Below are positions 1 through 5,174 of a DNA stretch of 5,174 nucleotides, one piece after another. Location of the stretch: the NCBI GenBank assembly GCA_900548125.1, contig URJN01000166.1, forward strand, positions 1 to 5,174, in the 5' to 3' direction. The position numbers and the translations under genes are program-made. This stretch comes from an uncultured Eubacteriales bacterium. Lineage in GTDB: Bacteria; Bacillota; Clostridia; Christensenellales; Aristaeellaceae. A model generated the notes under the pieces. That model saw nothing but the letters and a program-made list of their open reading frames with translations, did not search any database and was not told the origin of the DNA. Numbering within the stretch: the first letter of the stretch is position 1; each line of letters opens with the position of its first letter.

Positions 1-68
1 TCCGCCAAAGTTCGCCACACATCAAAGTCTTGCTCACGCGGGCGATTTTACGCAATTTCCTATACGTT
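1..68. other. Left-edge stretch with no identifiable gene
   Basis: Only 68 bases remain beyond the terminator. A plus-strand frame is open from the edge to a TAA at 68-70, which would be the tail of a convergent gene, but 22 codons cannot be recognised. I see no promoter or RNA gene here. Confidence 0.3.
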
Positions 69-119
69 AAAAAAGCAGAAGCATATGCCGCTTTGAAAGC
101 GGATAGGCTTCTGCTTTTT
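69..119 (-). terminator. Bidirectional Rho-independent terminator after the asnA-epimerase operon
   Basis: A 13-bp outer stem, 70-82 with 107-119 (AAAAAGCAGAAGC against its complement), is topped, after a small internal loop at 83-87 and 103-106, by a 6-bp GC-rich stem (88-93 with 97-102) and a 3-base loop. On the minus strand it lies 34 bases beyond the epimerase stop and ends in six T residues (74 to 69); on the plus strand it ends in five T residues (115-119). It should therefore stop transcripts from both sides. Without the A/T pairs the stem still holds about eight outer base pairs. Confidence 0.88.
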
Positions 120-153
120 ACGTTATGCAAAGGGTTATGCCGATTCCGCAGGC

Positions 154-1041
154 TTATCGCTCAAACGTCATGTTCAGCGTGGTCTGCCACATTTCGTTTG
201 GCGCAAGGCTGGCGGCGCAGGGCTTCTTCTCCCACTCGATAGGACCGTTGTCCTCGCTGGGGATGCTGTGCCACGGCTCAATGCAGATAAAGCGCATCGG
301 CTCCTGCGGCGTAGACCAGATGAGCGTATAGGGGAAATCCGCGATATCCACCACGATGCGGCGTCCGGTATCCCGCTCGACGACCGCCATCGTCTTGGAT
401 TTCAGATTGACCATGCAGTGGCTGTCGTGGGCGAAGAGCTTCGCGCTCAGCGGAATGCGGTCAACGTTTCTCGCCAGATAGTAATCCGGAGACGCACAGA
501 CCAGCCCGTTCGGCGCGGTATTCAGGCAGAGCGGGGATTCAATCGTATCAAAGACGACGTCGTAATCCTCGGCGGTGTGCGCATCATCAAACGGCAGAGC
601 GAAGCCCGGATGATAGCCAAAGCCGAAGCGGAGCGTTCCCTTGCCCGTGTTGCGCACGGCGACGCTGTGGCTGATGCGGCGGCCTTCCAGCGTATAGGTG
701 CTGCGCAGGGCGAAATCATACGGGAAATACGCATAGGTTTCCCCGCCGGAGGTCAGCTCGAACGTCAGCTCGTTTGCCGTCTGACTGACGAGCCGATGCT
801 CAAGGTCGCGGGCAAAGCCATGCTGACCGCCCTCGTAAGCCTTGCCATCCTCGGCAAGGAAGTGACCGCCGGTCAGCTTGCCCGCATAGGGAAACAGAAT
901 CGGCGCATGGCGATTCCAAACCGTGGGATCGGCGCACCAGAGCATCTCTCTGCCCGTGGCGACGTCGATCACGCTGACCATCTCCGCGCCGAGGGAATCG
1001 ACCGTCAGGCGGATGAACTCGTTTTCGATTGTATAACGCAT
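154..1041 (-). CDS. Aldose 1-epimerase family protein (LacX-like sugar mutarotase)
   Basis: Predicted cytoplasmic enzyme of 295 residues with the galactose mutarotase beta-sandwich fold, interconverting alpha and beta anomers of an aldose or aldose phosphate. Seen: the N-terminal TIENEFIRLTVDSLGAE (4-20) and REMLWCADPTVWNRHAPILFP (31-51) characteristic of the LacX-type branch, HGFAR (H74), GYHPGFALPF (H144), and CIEPWHSIPS (E255). By family knowledge the two histidines and the glutamate occupy the places of the catalytic residues. The C-terminal segment with SLAPNEMWQTTLNMTF is also typical (usual form: L.PGE). There is no signal peptide or membrane segment. The start at 1041 is fixed by a near-perfect Shine-Dalgarno overlapping the asnA stop; the longer reading from 1080 adds 13 residues encoded within asnA. 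It is the last gene before a strong terminator. The exact sugar is not predictable and the pairing with asnA gives no hint; family assignment is firm. Confidence 0.9.
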   Translation of the reverse strand: MRYTIENEFIRLTVDSLGAEMVSVIDVATGREMLWCADPTVWNRHAPILFPYAGKLTGGHFLAEDGKAYEGGQHGFARDLEHRLVSQTANELTFELTSGGETYAYFPYDFALRSTYTLEGRRISHSVAVRNTGKGTLRFGFGYHPGFALPFDDAHTAEDYDVVFDTIESPLCLNTAPNGLVCASPDYYLARNVDRIPLSAKLFAHDSHCMVNLKSKTMAVVERDTGRRIVVDIADFPYTLIWSTPQEPMRFICIEPWHSIPSEDNGPIEWEKKPCAASLAPNEMWQTTLNMTFER

Positions 1042-1046
1042 AAGTG

Positions 1047-1053
1047 CCTCCTT
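1047..1053 (-). promoter_or_regulatory. Ribosome binding site of the epimerase gene, overlapping the asnA stop codon
   Basis: Minus strand TAAGGAGG: the TAA is the asnA stop (1054 to 1052) and its last two bases begin an AAGGAGG Shine-Dalgarno, 5 bases before the ATG at 1041. It decides the start at 1041 over an in-frame ATG at 1080 inside asnA, and suggests terminating ribosomes can reload on the next gene. Confidence 0.85.
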
Positions 1054-2065
1054 ACAGCAGCGTAATTCCGGATTCTTCAAAGACCCTGCGGGTATGCTCG
1101 TCCCAGATGGAGGATTGCACCTCGCCGATATGCGCCTTGCCCAACAGCAGCATGCACAGGCGGGACTGCCCGATGCCGCCGCCCATCGTCAGCGGAAGCT
1201 GACCTTCCAGCAGCATCTTATGGAACGGCAGGTTTCGGCGGTCGTCGCATCCCGCAAGCGTCAGCTGGCGGTCGAGCGATTCCGGACTGACGCGGATGCC
1301 CATGGAAGAGATCTCCAGCGCACTGTCGAGGATCGGGTTGTAAAAGAGGATATCGCCGTTCATGTCCCAATCGTCATAGTCCGGCGCACGCCCGTCGTGC
1401 GGCTTGCCGGAGCGGAGTTTTCCGCCGATGCCCTGAATGAAGATGGTTCCATGCTTCTTGGCGAAGACATTTTCTCTCTGCTTGGGCGTCAAATCGGGAT
1501 AGAGATCCTCCAATTCCTGCGCGGTGATGAAGGTCACATGGCGGTTCAAAAGCGGCGTATCGCAAAGCTGAGGGTATTTGCCGCGCACGGTCAGCTGCGT
1601 ATCATAGATGCAGGAAACGATGCCCGTGACAGCCTGATGGAGCGTGAAGGGGGTGCGCGCTTCCGGCGTGATGACCTTTTCCCAATCCCATTGATCGACG
1701 TATACGGAATGCAGGTTATCCAGCTCTTCATCGCGCCTGATGGCGTTCATATCCGTATAGATGCCCTTGCCGGGATGGATATCATAGCGATAGAGTGCCA
1801 TGCGCTTCCATTTGGCGAGGGAATGGACGACCTGCGCCTGAGCATCTGCGCAGGGGATATCGAAGCCGACGGGACGCTCAACGCCGTTGAGGTCGTCGTT
1901 CAGACCGGAGGACGGCTCCACGAACAGCGGCGCAGACACGCGGCGAAGATTCAGCTCGCGGGAGAGTGCATCCTGAAACACGCGCTTGATGAGGCTGATG
2001 GCACTCTGCGTTTCGTAAAGAGAAAGATGCGGCGCATAGCCCGCAGGGATAAACGATTGACCCAT
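1052..2065 (-). CDS. asnA: Aspartate-ammonia ligase (ammonia-dependent asparagine synthetase A)
   Basis: Makes asparagine from aspartate, ammonia and ATP, releasing AMP and pyrophosphate, in the cytoplasm; the fold is that of class II aminoacyl-tRNA synthetases. The 337-residue product is close to the E. coli enzyme (330) and carries its signature blocks in order: VVHSLAKWKR (79-88), LHSVYVDQWDWE (118-129), GIGGKL (212-217), RAPDYDDW (226-233) with NGDIL (236-240), SSMGIRV (253-259) and GGGIGQSR (295-302). No key block is missing. The start ATG at 2065 is preceded by a good Shine-Dalgarno and begins the region alignable with AsnA. It follows a 205-base gap with a predicted promoter and structured leader, and is trailed after 10 bases by the epimerase gene, so the two are probably one transcript. 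It is functionally unrelated to the dehydratase pair upstream as far as can be seen. Identity is essentially certain from the motifs. Confidence 0.97.
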   Translation of the reverse strand: MGQSFIPAGYAPHLSLYETQSAISLIKRVFQDALSRELNLRRVSAPLFVEPSSGLNDDLNGVERPVGFDIPCADAQAQVVHSLAKWKRMALYRYDIHPGKGIYTDMNAIRRDEELDNLHSVYVDQWDWEKVITPEARTPFTLHQAVTGIVSCIYDTQLTVRGKYPQLCDTPLLNRHVTFITAQELEDLYPDLTPKQRENVFAKKHGTIFIQGIGGKLRSGKPHDGRAPDYDDWDMNGDILFYNPILDSALEISSMGIRVSPESLDRQLTLAGCDDRRNLPFHKMLLEGQLPLTMGGGIGQSRLCMLLLGKAHIGEVQSSIWDEHTRRVFEESGITLL

Positions 2066-2229
2066 GGGAAATCCCTCTTTTCGTTGAAATATGGGGTTGC
2101 GTCGGGCTGCCGCCCGGACTCCCTTCTTCGCTTCGCGGCGCATTGATCGCGAAGCGGTAAATGAAATGGGAAAGTCAAGAACATCAGGCTCTTGGCGGGA
2201 GTTTGAGGGCATCGCCCTCGATCGTTCTC
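2066..2229 (-). promoter_or_regulatory. Structured 5' leader of asnA (unassigned)
   Basis: Between the predicted transcription start and the asnA ATG the minus strand can form several hairpins: a perfect 6-bp stem with a 3-base loop at 2205-2219; a 6-bp stem (one G-T pair) at 2176-2194; an 8-bp GC-rich stem, 2130-2137 with 2148-2155; and a 5-bp stem with a 4-base loop at 2103-2116. In addition 2197-2202 is exactly complementary to 2118-2123 and could close the middle two hairpins into a three-way junction. None is followed by a T-run, so no intrinsic terminator is seen, and the T-box core sequence is absent. It may be a cis-regulatory RNA or just a GC-rich leader; no known riboswitch class is recognised. 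Confidence 0.35.
2072..2079 (-). promoter_or_regulatory. Ribosome binding site of asnA
   Basis: AAGAGGGA on the minus strand with 7 bases between the GAGGGA core and the ATG at 2065. This site selects the 337-codon start over the in-frame ATG far upstream at 2395, which lies inside the preceding gene and would add 110 residues unlike any AsnA. Confidence 0.75.
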
Positions 2230-2235
2230 CGTTTA

Positions 2236-2264
2236 AGTATACCGCGACCGTCAGAGATGCGCAA
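2236..2264 (-). promoter_or_regulatory. Predicted sigma-A-type promoter for asnA and the epimerase gene
   Basis: On the minus strand a -10 box TATACT (2241 to 2236, five of six matches to TATAAT) lies 17 bases after a weaker -35 box TTGCGC (2264 to 2259, TTG conserved). Transcription would begin near 2229, giving an asnA leader of about 164 nt. The promoter sits only a few bases after the stop codon of the activator fusion gene, in non-coding sequence, which suits an independent promoter for the next operon. It is a prediction from sequence alone; the -35 match is poor. Confidence 0.6.
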
Positions 2265-2270
2265 GCAAAA

Positions 2271-3923
2271 TCATCCTTCGCCGAGCGCGAATAACGCCGC
2301 GCCCAGCGCACCGCAGAGGTCGGGGTTTTCGGCAATGAACAACGGCGCGCCGAGCTTCTTTTCCAGCTCGCGGACGACGCCCAGATTCCGCGCAACGCCG
2401 CCGGTCATCATATAGGGAGCGCATCCTCCGGCGCGGGCAGCCATGGCGGCGGTCTTTCCCGCGATGGATTGATTTAGTCCGTGGATGATGTCGCTGTCCG
2501 CATGGTTGTCCGCGATGAGCGAAATGACCTCGGATTCGGCGAAAACGGTACACATGCTGGAAATGGTCAGCTCCTTATCCCACTTTAGCCCGCGCCGGCT
2601 CATCTCGTCCATGTCCAGCTCCAACGTCCGCGCCATCATTTCCAGAAAACGCCCCGTGCCCGCGGCGCATTTGTCGTTCATGACAAAATTGCAGACGCGC
2701 CCATCCTCGGAAAGGCAGATGACCTTGCTGTCCTGCCCGCCGATATCCACGATGGTGCGCGCGGCAGGATTCAGAAAGTGTGCGCCTTTGGCGTGACAGG
2801 TAATCTCCGTTCTGGAATCGGTCGCAAAGGGAATGTGACTGCGCCCGTAGCCCGTGGCGACGATGGCGGCAAAATCATCGGGCGAAGCATTCAGTTTTTG
2901 ACAGACCTGCTCAAATGCCGCCTGAGCGCCGGTCTGCGCACGCGGTCCGGTTCGGACGATGGCAAAGGCGAGCAGGTTTTTCCGCTCATCCAGCACAACC
3001 ATGTTCGTCGTGGTCGAACCGCTGTCTATGCCGGCATAAAGCCCCTTTTTCTCCTTCGTCCGGACGGTCTGCGTTTGGGAAAGCCCAAGGCTTTCACAAA
3101 AAGCCCCAAGCCGCGTGGAAAGCTGTCCCATGGCGGCAAGGGTATAGTCCATTTCGATTTTAAGCGTCGGAATGGCACTTCTTTTTTTCAAATCGGCGTA
3201 TTCAAAGCCGTAGTAATCGCAGAATTTGACGGTGTGATAGACGATTCCTCTGAGGTTTTCGTTTTCATAGAGCATCCTGCGTCCGGCGATATCCGTCATG
3301 CGCATGCAGGGCGTCATGCGGAGCAACGCCCCGGCGTACCAGTCCATCAGCTGTTCAAAGGAGTAATCTGCCGCGTCCGCGGGCGGCTCCTCCAGCGTCC
3401 TGAGACCGCTGCACGTCAGGTTGACGACCGGCAGAGGGAACGCATCGCGAATCATGCCCAGCAACTGAGGGCTGACGCGCGCGCCGAGGATGCCGATAAA
3501 GGGTTCATCGGGCAAAAGCAGATGAGAATTATCCCGACAGGCGGACAAAAAACGCTCCGCCGAAAACGCGCTCTGCCGATACGCACCGTAGGCTTTGGCG
3601 AAGCGGCAAAGCTCCCGCGCAAAACGCGCCCGTGCGCATCCGTTGTCGTCATGCGGCAAGTCAAACTGGAACATGAAGCGGCGCGGCTTCTGCGCATCCA
3701 GCACATCAAACGCTCGGCGCGTGGCATCGCAGCAGTCTGTCAGCACAAGCTCGTCTTCTCCCTGCGCCTGCTGGATGAGTGCCTTGGCGTGACAGCAGAG
3801 GTTGGCATGCGTCAGCGTTTCGGCGGCGGAGAAATCCGCCGCTTCCGCATCCAGCAGCCTCGCCTCCCCGCCATAAGCCTGAATCAGCTCTACCGGCGCA
3901 TATTTGCAGCTATATCCAATCAT
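2271..3923 (-). CDS. Fusion of D-component-like domain and 2-hydroxyacyl-CoA dehydratase activator ATPase (HgdC/BadF-BcrA family)
   Basis: A 550-residue two-domain protein. Residues 293-550 form a complete activator ATPase of the acetate kinase/Hsp70-like fold: phosphate motif AGIDSGSTTTN (297-307), GGQDSK (395-400), NDKCAAGTGRF (416-426), SSMCTVFAESE (455-465) and the adenosine motif TGGVARN (507-513). C419 and C458 are 39 apart, the spacing of the two cysteines (127 and 166 in Acidaminococcus HgdC) that hold the [4Fe-4S] cluster between the two subunits of the dimer. Residues 1-285 resemble a shortened HgdB-type subunit: SCKYAPVELIQAYGG (5-19), LCCHAK (C43, C44), TDCCDATRR (C64, C65), FDLPHDD (87-93), VKFCDYYGFE (C235) and the closing MGQLSTRLGAFCESL (265-279). 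The activator normally is a separate protein of about 260 residues, so the fusion is unusual. Start: ATG at 3923 overlaps the upstream stop (ATGA) and has a strong GGAGGGG. Its job is to hydrolyse ATP and inject electrons into its own and/or the upstream dehydratase-like domain. Confidence 0.92.
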   Translation of the reverse strand: MIGYSCKYAPVELIQAYGGEARLLDAEAADFSAAETLTHANLCCHAKALIQQAQGEDELVLTDCCDATRRAFDVLDAQKPRRFMFQFDLPHDDNGCARARFARELCRFAKAYGAYRQSAFSAERFLSACRDNSHLLLPDEPFIGILGARVSPQLLGMIRDAFPLPVVNLTCSGLRTLEEPPADAADYSFEQLMDWYAGALLRMTPCMRMTDIAGRRMLYENENLRGIVYHTVKFCDYYGFEYADLKKRSAIPTLKIEMDYTLAAMGQLSTRLGAFCESLGLSQTQTVRTKEKKGLYAGIDSGSTTTNMVVLDERKNLLAFAIVRTGPRAQTGAQAAFEQVCQKLNASPDDFAAIVATGYGRSHIPFATDSRTEITCHAKGAHFLNPAARTIVDIGGQDSKVICLSEDGRVCNFVMNDKCAAGTGRFLEMMARTLELDMDEMSRRGLKWDKELTISSMCTVFAESEVISLIADNHADSDIIHGLNQSIAGKTAAMAARAGGCAPYMMTGGVARNLGVVRELEKKLGAPLFIAENPDLCGALGAALFALGEG

Positions 3924-5170
3924 GACGAAAGCCCCTCCAACTGCTCAAGAAATGCGCCGACGCGCGTGACCATCTGACCGTCCGCGACGTTGCGGCTGTC
4001 GCAGCCGTCCCCATCCAGAACGAGCGTCGGCAGACCGGCATCCGCGAGCATCTGCCGCGCCAGCAACGCCATGCCCATCGTCTGCTTGCAGCCCCAGTGA
4101 CAAAAGAGGATGACGCCGTCGGCGTTCAGTGCTTTGGCGTTGGCAATCGCGGCGCGGATCCGTCGGATGGACGGACCGTTCTGCACGTTGTCAATCAGTC
4201 GGCGCGCCATGCTCTCATAGGGCTTGTTCGGGTCAAGCTCCCCGGGATAATCCAGCGTCATGTCACAGCCGACCAGCTCGCATCGCCCGTCCTTCTCAAG
4301 CAGGCGGATGAGCGAATCCTGCCAGTTCGGGAGCGTATGCATGAAGAAAATGCGCTTGCGCTTTGTCGTGCTTCGCGCGGGCGCACGCTCCGCGGTTTCG
4401 ATCAGCTCATCGACATAGCGTTCGCTGTCCTCGCGTCCGAGCAGGCAATGCGTCGCAATCAAGCCGCAAAGCTCGCCGGTCATGGTCGTATCCTGCGTAA
4501 CCTCCGCGCGAAGGCGGGCATATCGGCGCATCTTGCTCAGCGTTCGGTTGGAACAGGCGATGGTTTCGCGCAGGCGTGCCTCGTCGAGCTTTCTGCCGAT
4601 CAGCTCCTCCAGCTTTGCCGCCAGCGCACGGAGCTGATCGGCGACATAGGAAACGGCGTCGTCATCCGTGTGGGAAGGCACGTCGATAGAAACCTGCGGC
4701 ACGCCGTAGAATGCCGACAGACGGCGGAAGGACAGCTGATTCGCGTCGCAGGCGATTGTCGTGTTGGCGATAAGCAGCGGCTTGGGCAGAACGCCCGACT
4801 CCGCCATGCCGATCATCGTCTTTTGATACGAGCAGAAGCTCTCCGGAACGCCCGCTTCCTCCGCATGCTCACCGAACACATGCTGACAGGCGGTGCAGGC
4901 GACATAAACCGCCAGCCCCTCCGGAAACATGGGCTGCAAGCCCATCGCGTGCATCAGCTCGCAGGGCATGAAGATATTGACCATCACGGCACTTTGAGGA
5001 TGCTTCATGGCGCGGACGATGGTTTTTGCAATCGTTCCGTTCATGCGCGTATAGGCGGATTTGGCGTCCGTCAGGCGCGTGCATGAGCCGGAAAAGCCGA
5101 CCCATGAATAGGCGGCGGTCAGCATGCGCCGCGCACGGGCGGGATGCTCAGGCACGTTTGCGGAAATCAT
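3920..5170 (-). CDS. 2-hydroxyacyl-CoA dehydratase D-component-like protein (HgdB/YjiM family), possibly 5'-partial
   Basis: Cytoplasmic iron-sulfur protein of the 2-hydroxyacyl-CoA dehydratase / benzoyl-CoA reductase BcrB-BcrC / double-cubane protein superfamily, which receives single low-potential electrons from an ATP-hydrolysing activator. Seen in the 416 residues: the N-terminal family motif near 67-78 (FMPCELMHAMG), a CTAC pair (C92, C95), FCSYQK (C113), ACDAN (C141), a helical linker about 170-225, a second Rossmann-like half from about 272, FCHWGCKQ (C357, C361), and a C-terminal D-G-C-D-x-R segment (C390) followed by QMVTRVGAFLEQL, the usual family ending. C113, C141 and C357/C361 match the positions of the three cluster ligands of ordinary dehydratase subunits by motif context. 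The ATG at 5170 is four bases from the window edge, so no ribosome site can be seen and the true start may lie upstream; the length already fits the family. It overlaps the downstream activator fusion by four bases, implying coupled translation. The substrate is unknown: CoA-ester dehydration or a YjiM/DCCP-like reduction are both possible. Confidence 0.9.
   Translation of the reverse strand: MISANVPEHPARARRMLTAAYSWVGFSGSCTRLTDAKSAYTRMNGTIAKTIVRAMKHPQSAVMVNIFMPCELMHAMGLQPMFPEGLAVYVACTACQHVFGEHAEEAGVPESFCSYQKTMIGMAESGVLPKPLLIANTTIACDANQLSFRRLSAFYGVPQVSIDVPSHTDDDAVSYVADQLRALAAKLEELIGRKLDEARLRETIACSNRTLSKMRRYARLRAEVTQDTTMTGELCGLIATHCLLGREDSERYVDELIETAERAPARSTTKRKRIFFMHTLPNWQDSLIRLLEKDGRCELVGCDMTLDYPGELDPNKPYESMARRLIDNVQNGPSIRRIRAAIANAKALNADGVILFCHWGCKQTMGMALLARQMLADAGLPTLVLDGDGCDSRNVADGQMVTRVGAFLEQLEGLSS
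3932..3938 (-). promoter_or_regulatory. Ribosome binding site of the activator fusion gene
   Basis: GGAGGGG on the minus strand, 8 bases before the ATG at 3923, lying inside the last codons of the upstream D-component gene. It supports the start at the ATGA overlap and translational coupling of the pair. Confidence 0.75.
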
Positions 5171-5174
5171 GCCG

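Noticed and set aside
1..22. Minus-strand ATG at 22 starting a gene beyond the left edge
   Set aside because: Only seven codons are visible and no Shine-Dalgarno precedes it.
30..242. Small plus-strand ORF of 70 codons at the left end
   Set aside because: It runs through the terminator hairpin and into the epimerase gene, with no ribosome site or recognisable product.
268..1065. Plus-strand open frame of 265 codons opposite the epimerase gene
   Set aside because: Shadow frame with composition bias typical of antisense translation.
1094..2146. Plus-strand open frame of 350 codons opposite asnA
   Set aside because: Shadow of asnA; no motifs and no plausible independent gene.
2173..2178. TTGACT on the minus strand as a second asnA promoter -35 box
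   Set aside because: No acceptable -10 box occurs 16-18 bases downstream; the spacing leads into GCTTCG.
2205..2219. Perfect hairpin after the activator gene as a Rho-independent terminator
   Set aside because: Not followed by a T-run on either strand, and it lies downstream of the predicted promoter; kept only as part of the leader.
2066..2229. T-box riboswitch upstream of asnA
   Set aside because: The conserved AGGGTGGNACCGCG antiterminator sequence is absent and no terminator follows.
2066..2395. N-terminal extension of asnA to an ATG at 2395 (110 extra residues)
   Set aside because: The extension runs through the 3' end of the activator gene and the leader, has no AsnA similarity, and the ATG at 2065 has a good ribosome site.
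2778..3977. Plus-strand open frame of 399 codons opposite the activator fusion
   Set aside because: Shadow frame; arginine/histidine-rich product without recognisable domains, lying over a gene with intact catalytic motifs.
4097..5086. Long plus-strand open frame (329 codons) opposite the D-component gene
   Set aside because: Antisense shadow in GC-rich coding sequence; the product shows no family motif, whereas the minus strand carries clear ones throughout.

Overview
The window is a compact, gene-dense stretch with all four recognisable genes on the minus strand, read from the right edge to the left. Base composition is GC-rich (high fifties per cent by eye), Shine-Dalgarno sequences are strong, and the 2-hydroxyacyl-CoA dehydratase-type genes belong to families typical of strict anaerobes. 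Together with a LacX-type epimerase and AsnA, this suggests an anaerobic Firmicute, probably an uncultured gut or rumen Clostridium relative. The taxonomic guess is inference only.

Right half (5170 to 2271): a translationally coupled pair with a 4-base ATGA overlap. The first gene encodes a protein like the D-component of 2-hydroxyacyl-CoA dehydratases (HgdB/HadC/YjiM family); its 5' end may lie beyond the window. The second encodes a fusion of a short second D-component-like domain with a complete ATP-dependent activator (HgdC/YjiL, BadF/BcrA type). The two proteins therefore carry every part of an ATP-driven low-potential electron-transfer machine: the activator with its two cluster cysteines 39 residues apart, and two cysteine-rich dehydratase-like domains. 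The extra cysteines fit either a dehydratase heterodimer or a double-cubane-cluster type reductase. The substrate cannot be read from this window.

Middle (2270 to 2066): a 205-base intergenic region with a good predicted sigma-A-type promoter close behind the fusion gene, then a leader of about 164 nt with several potential hairpins and a possible junction structure before asnA. No T-box signature or intrinsic terminator is visible in it.

Left half (2065 to 154): asnA (ammonia-dependent asparagine synthetase) followed 10 bases later by an aldose 1-epimerase-like gene whose Shine-Dalgarno overlaps the asnA stop codon. The two look co-transcribed. The operon ends at a strong hairpin with T-runs on both sides (69 to 119), which should terminate in both directions. 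The leftmost 68 bases hold no gene I can identify.
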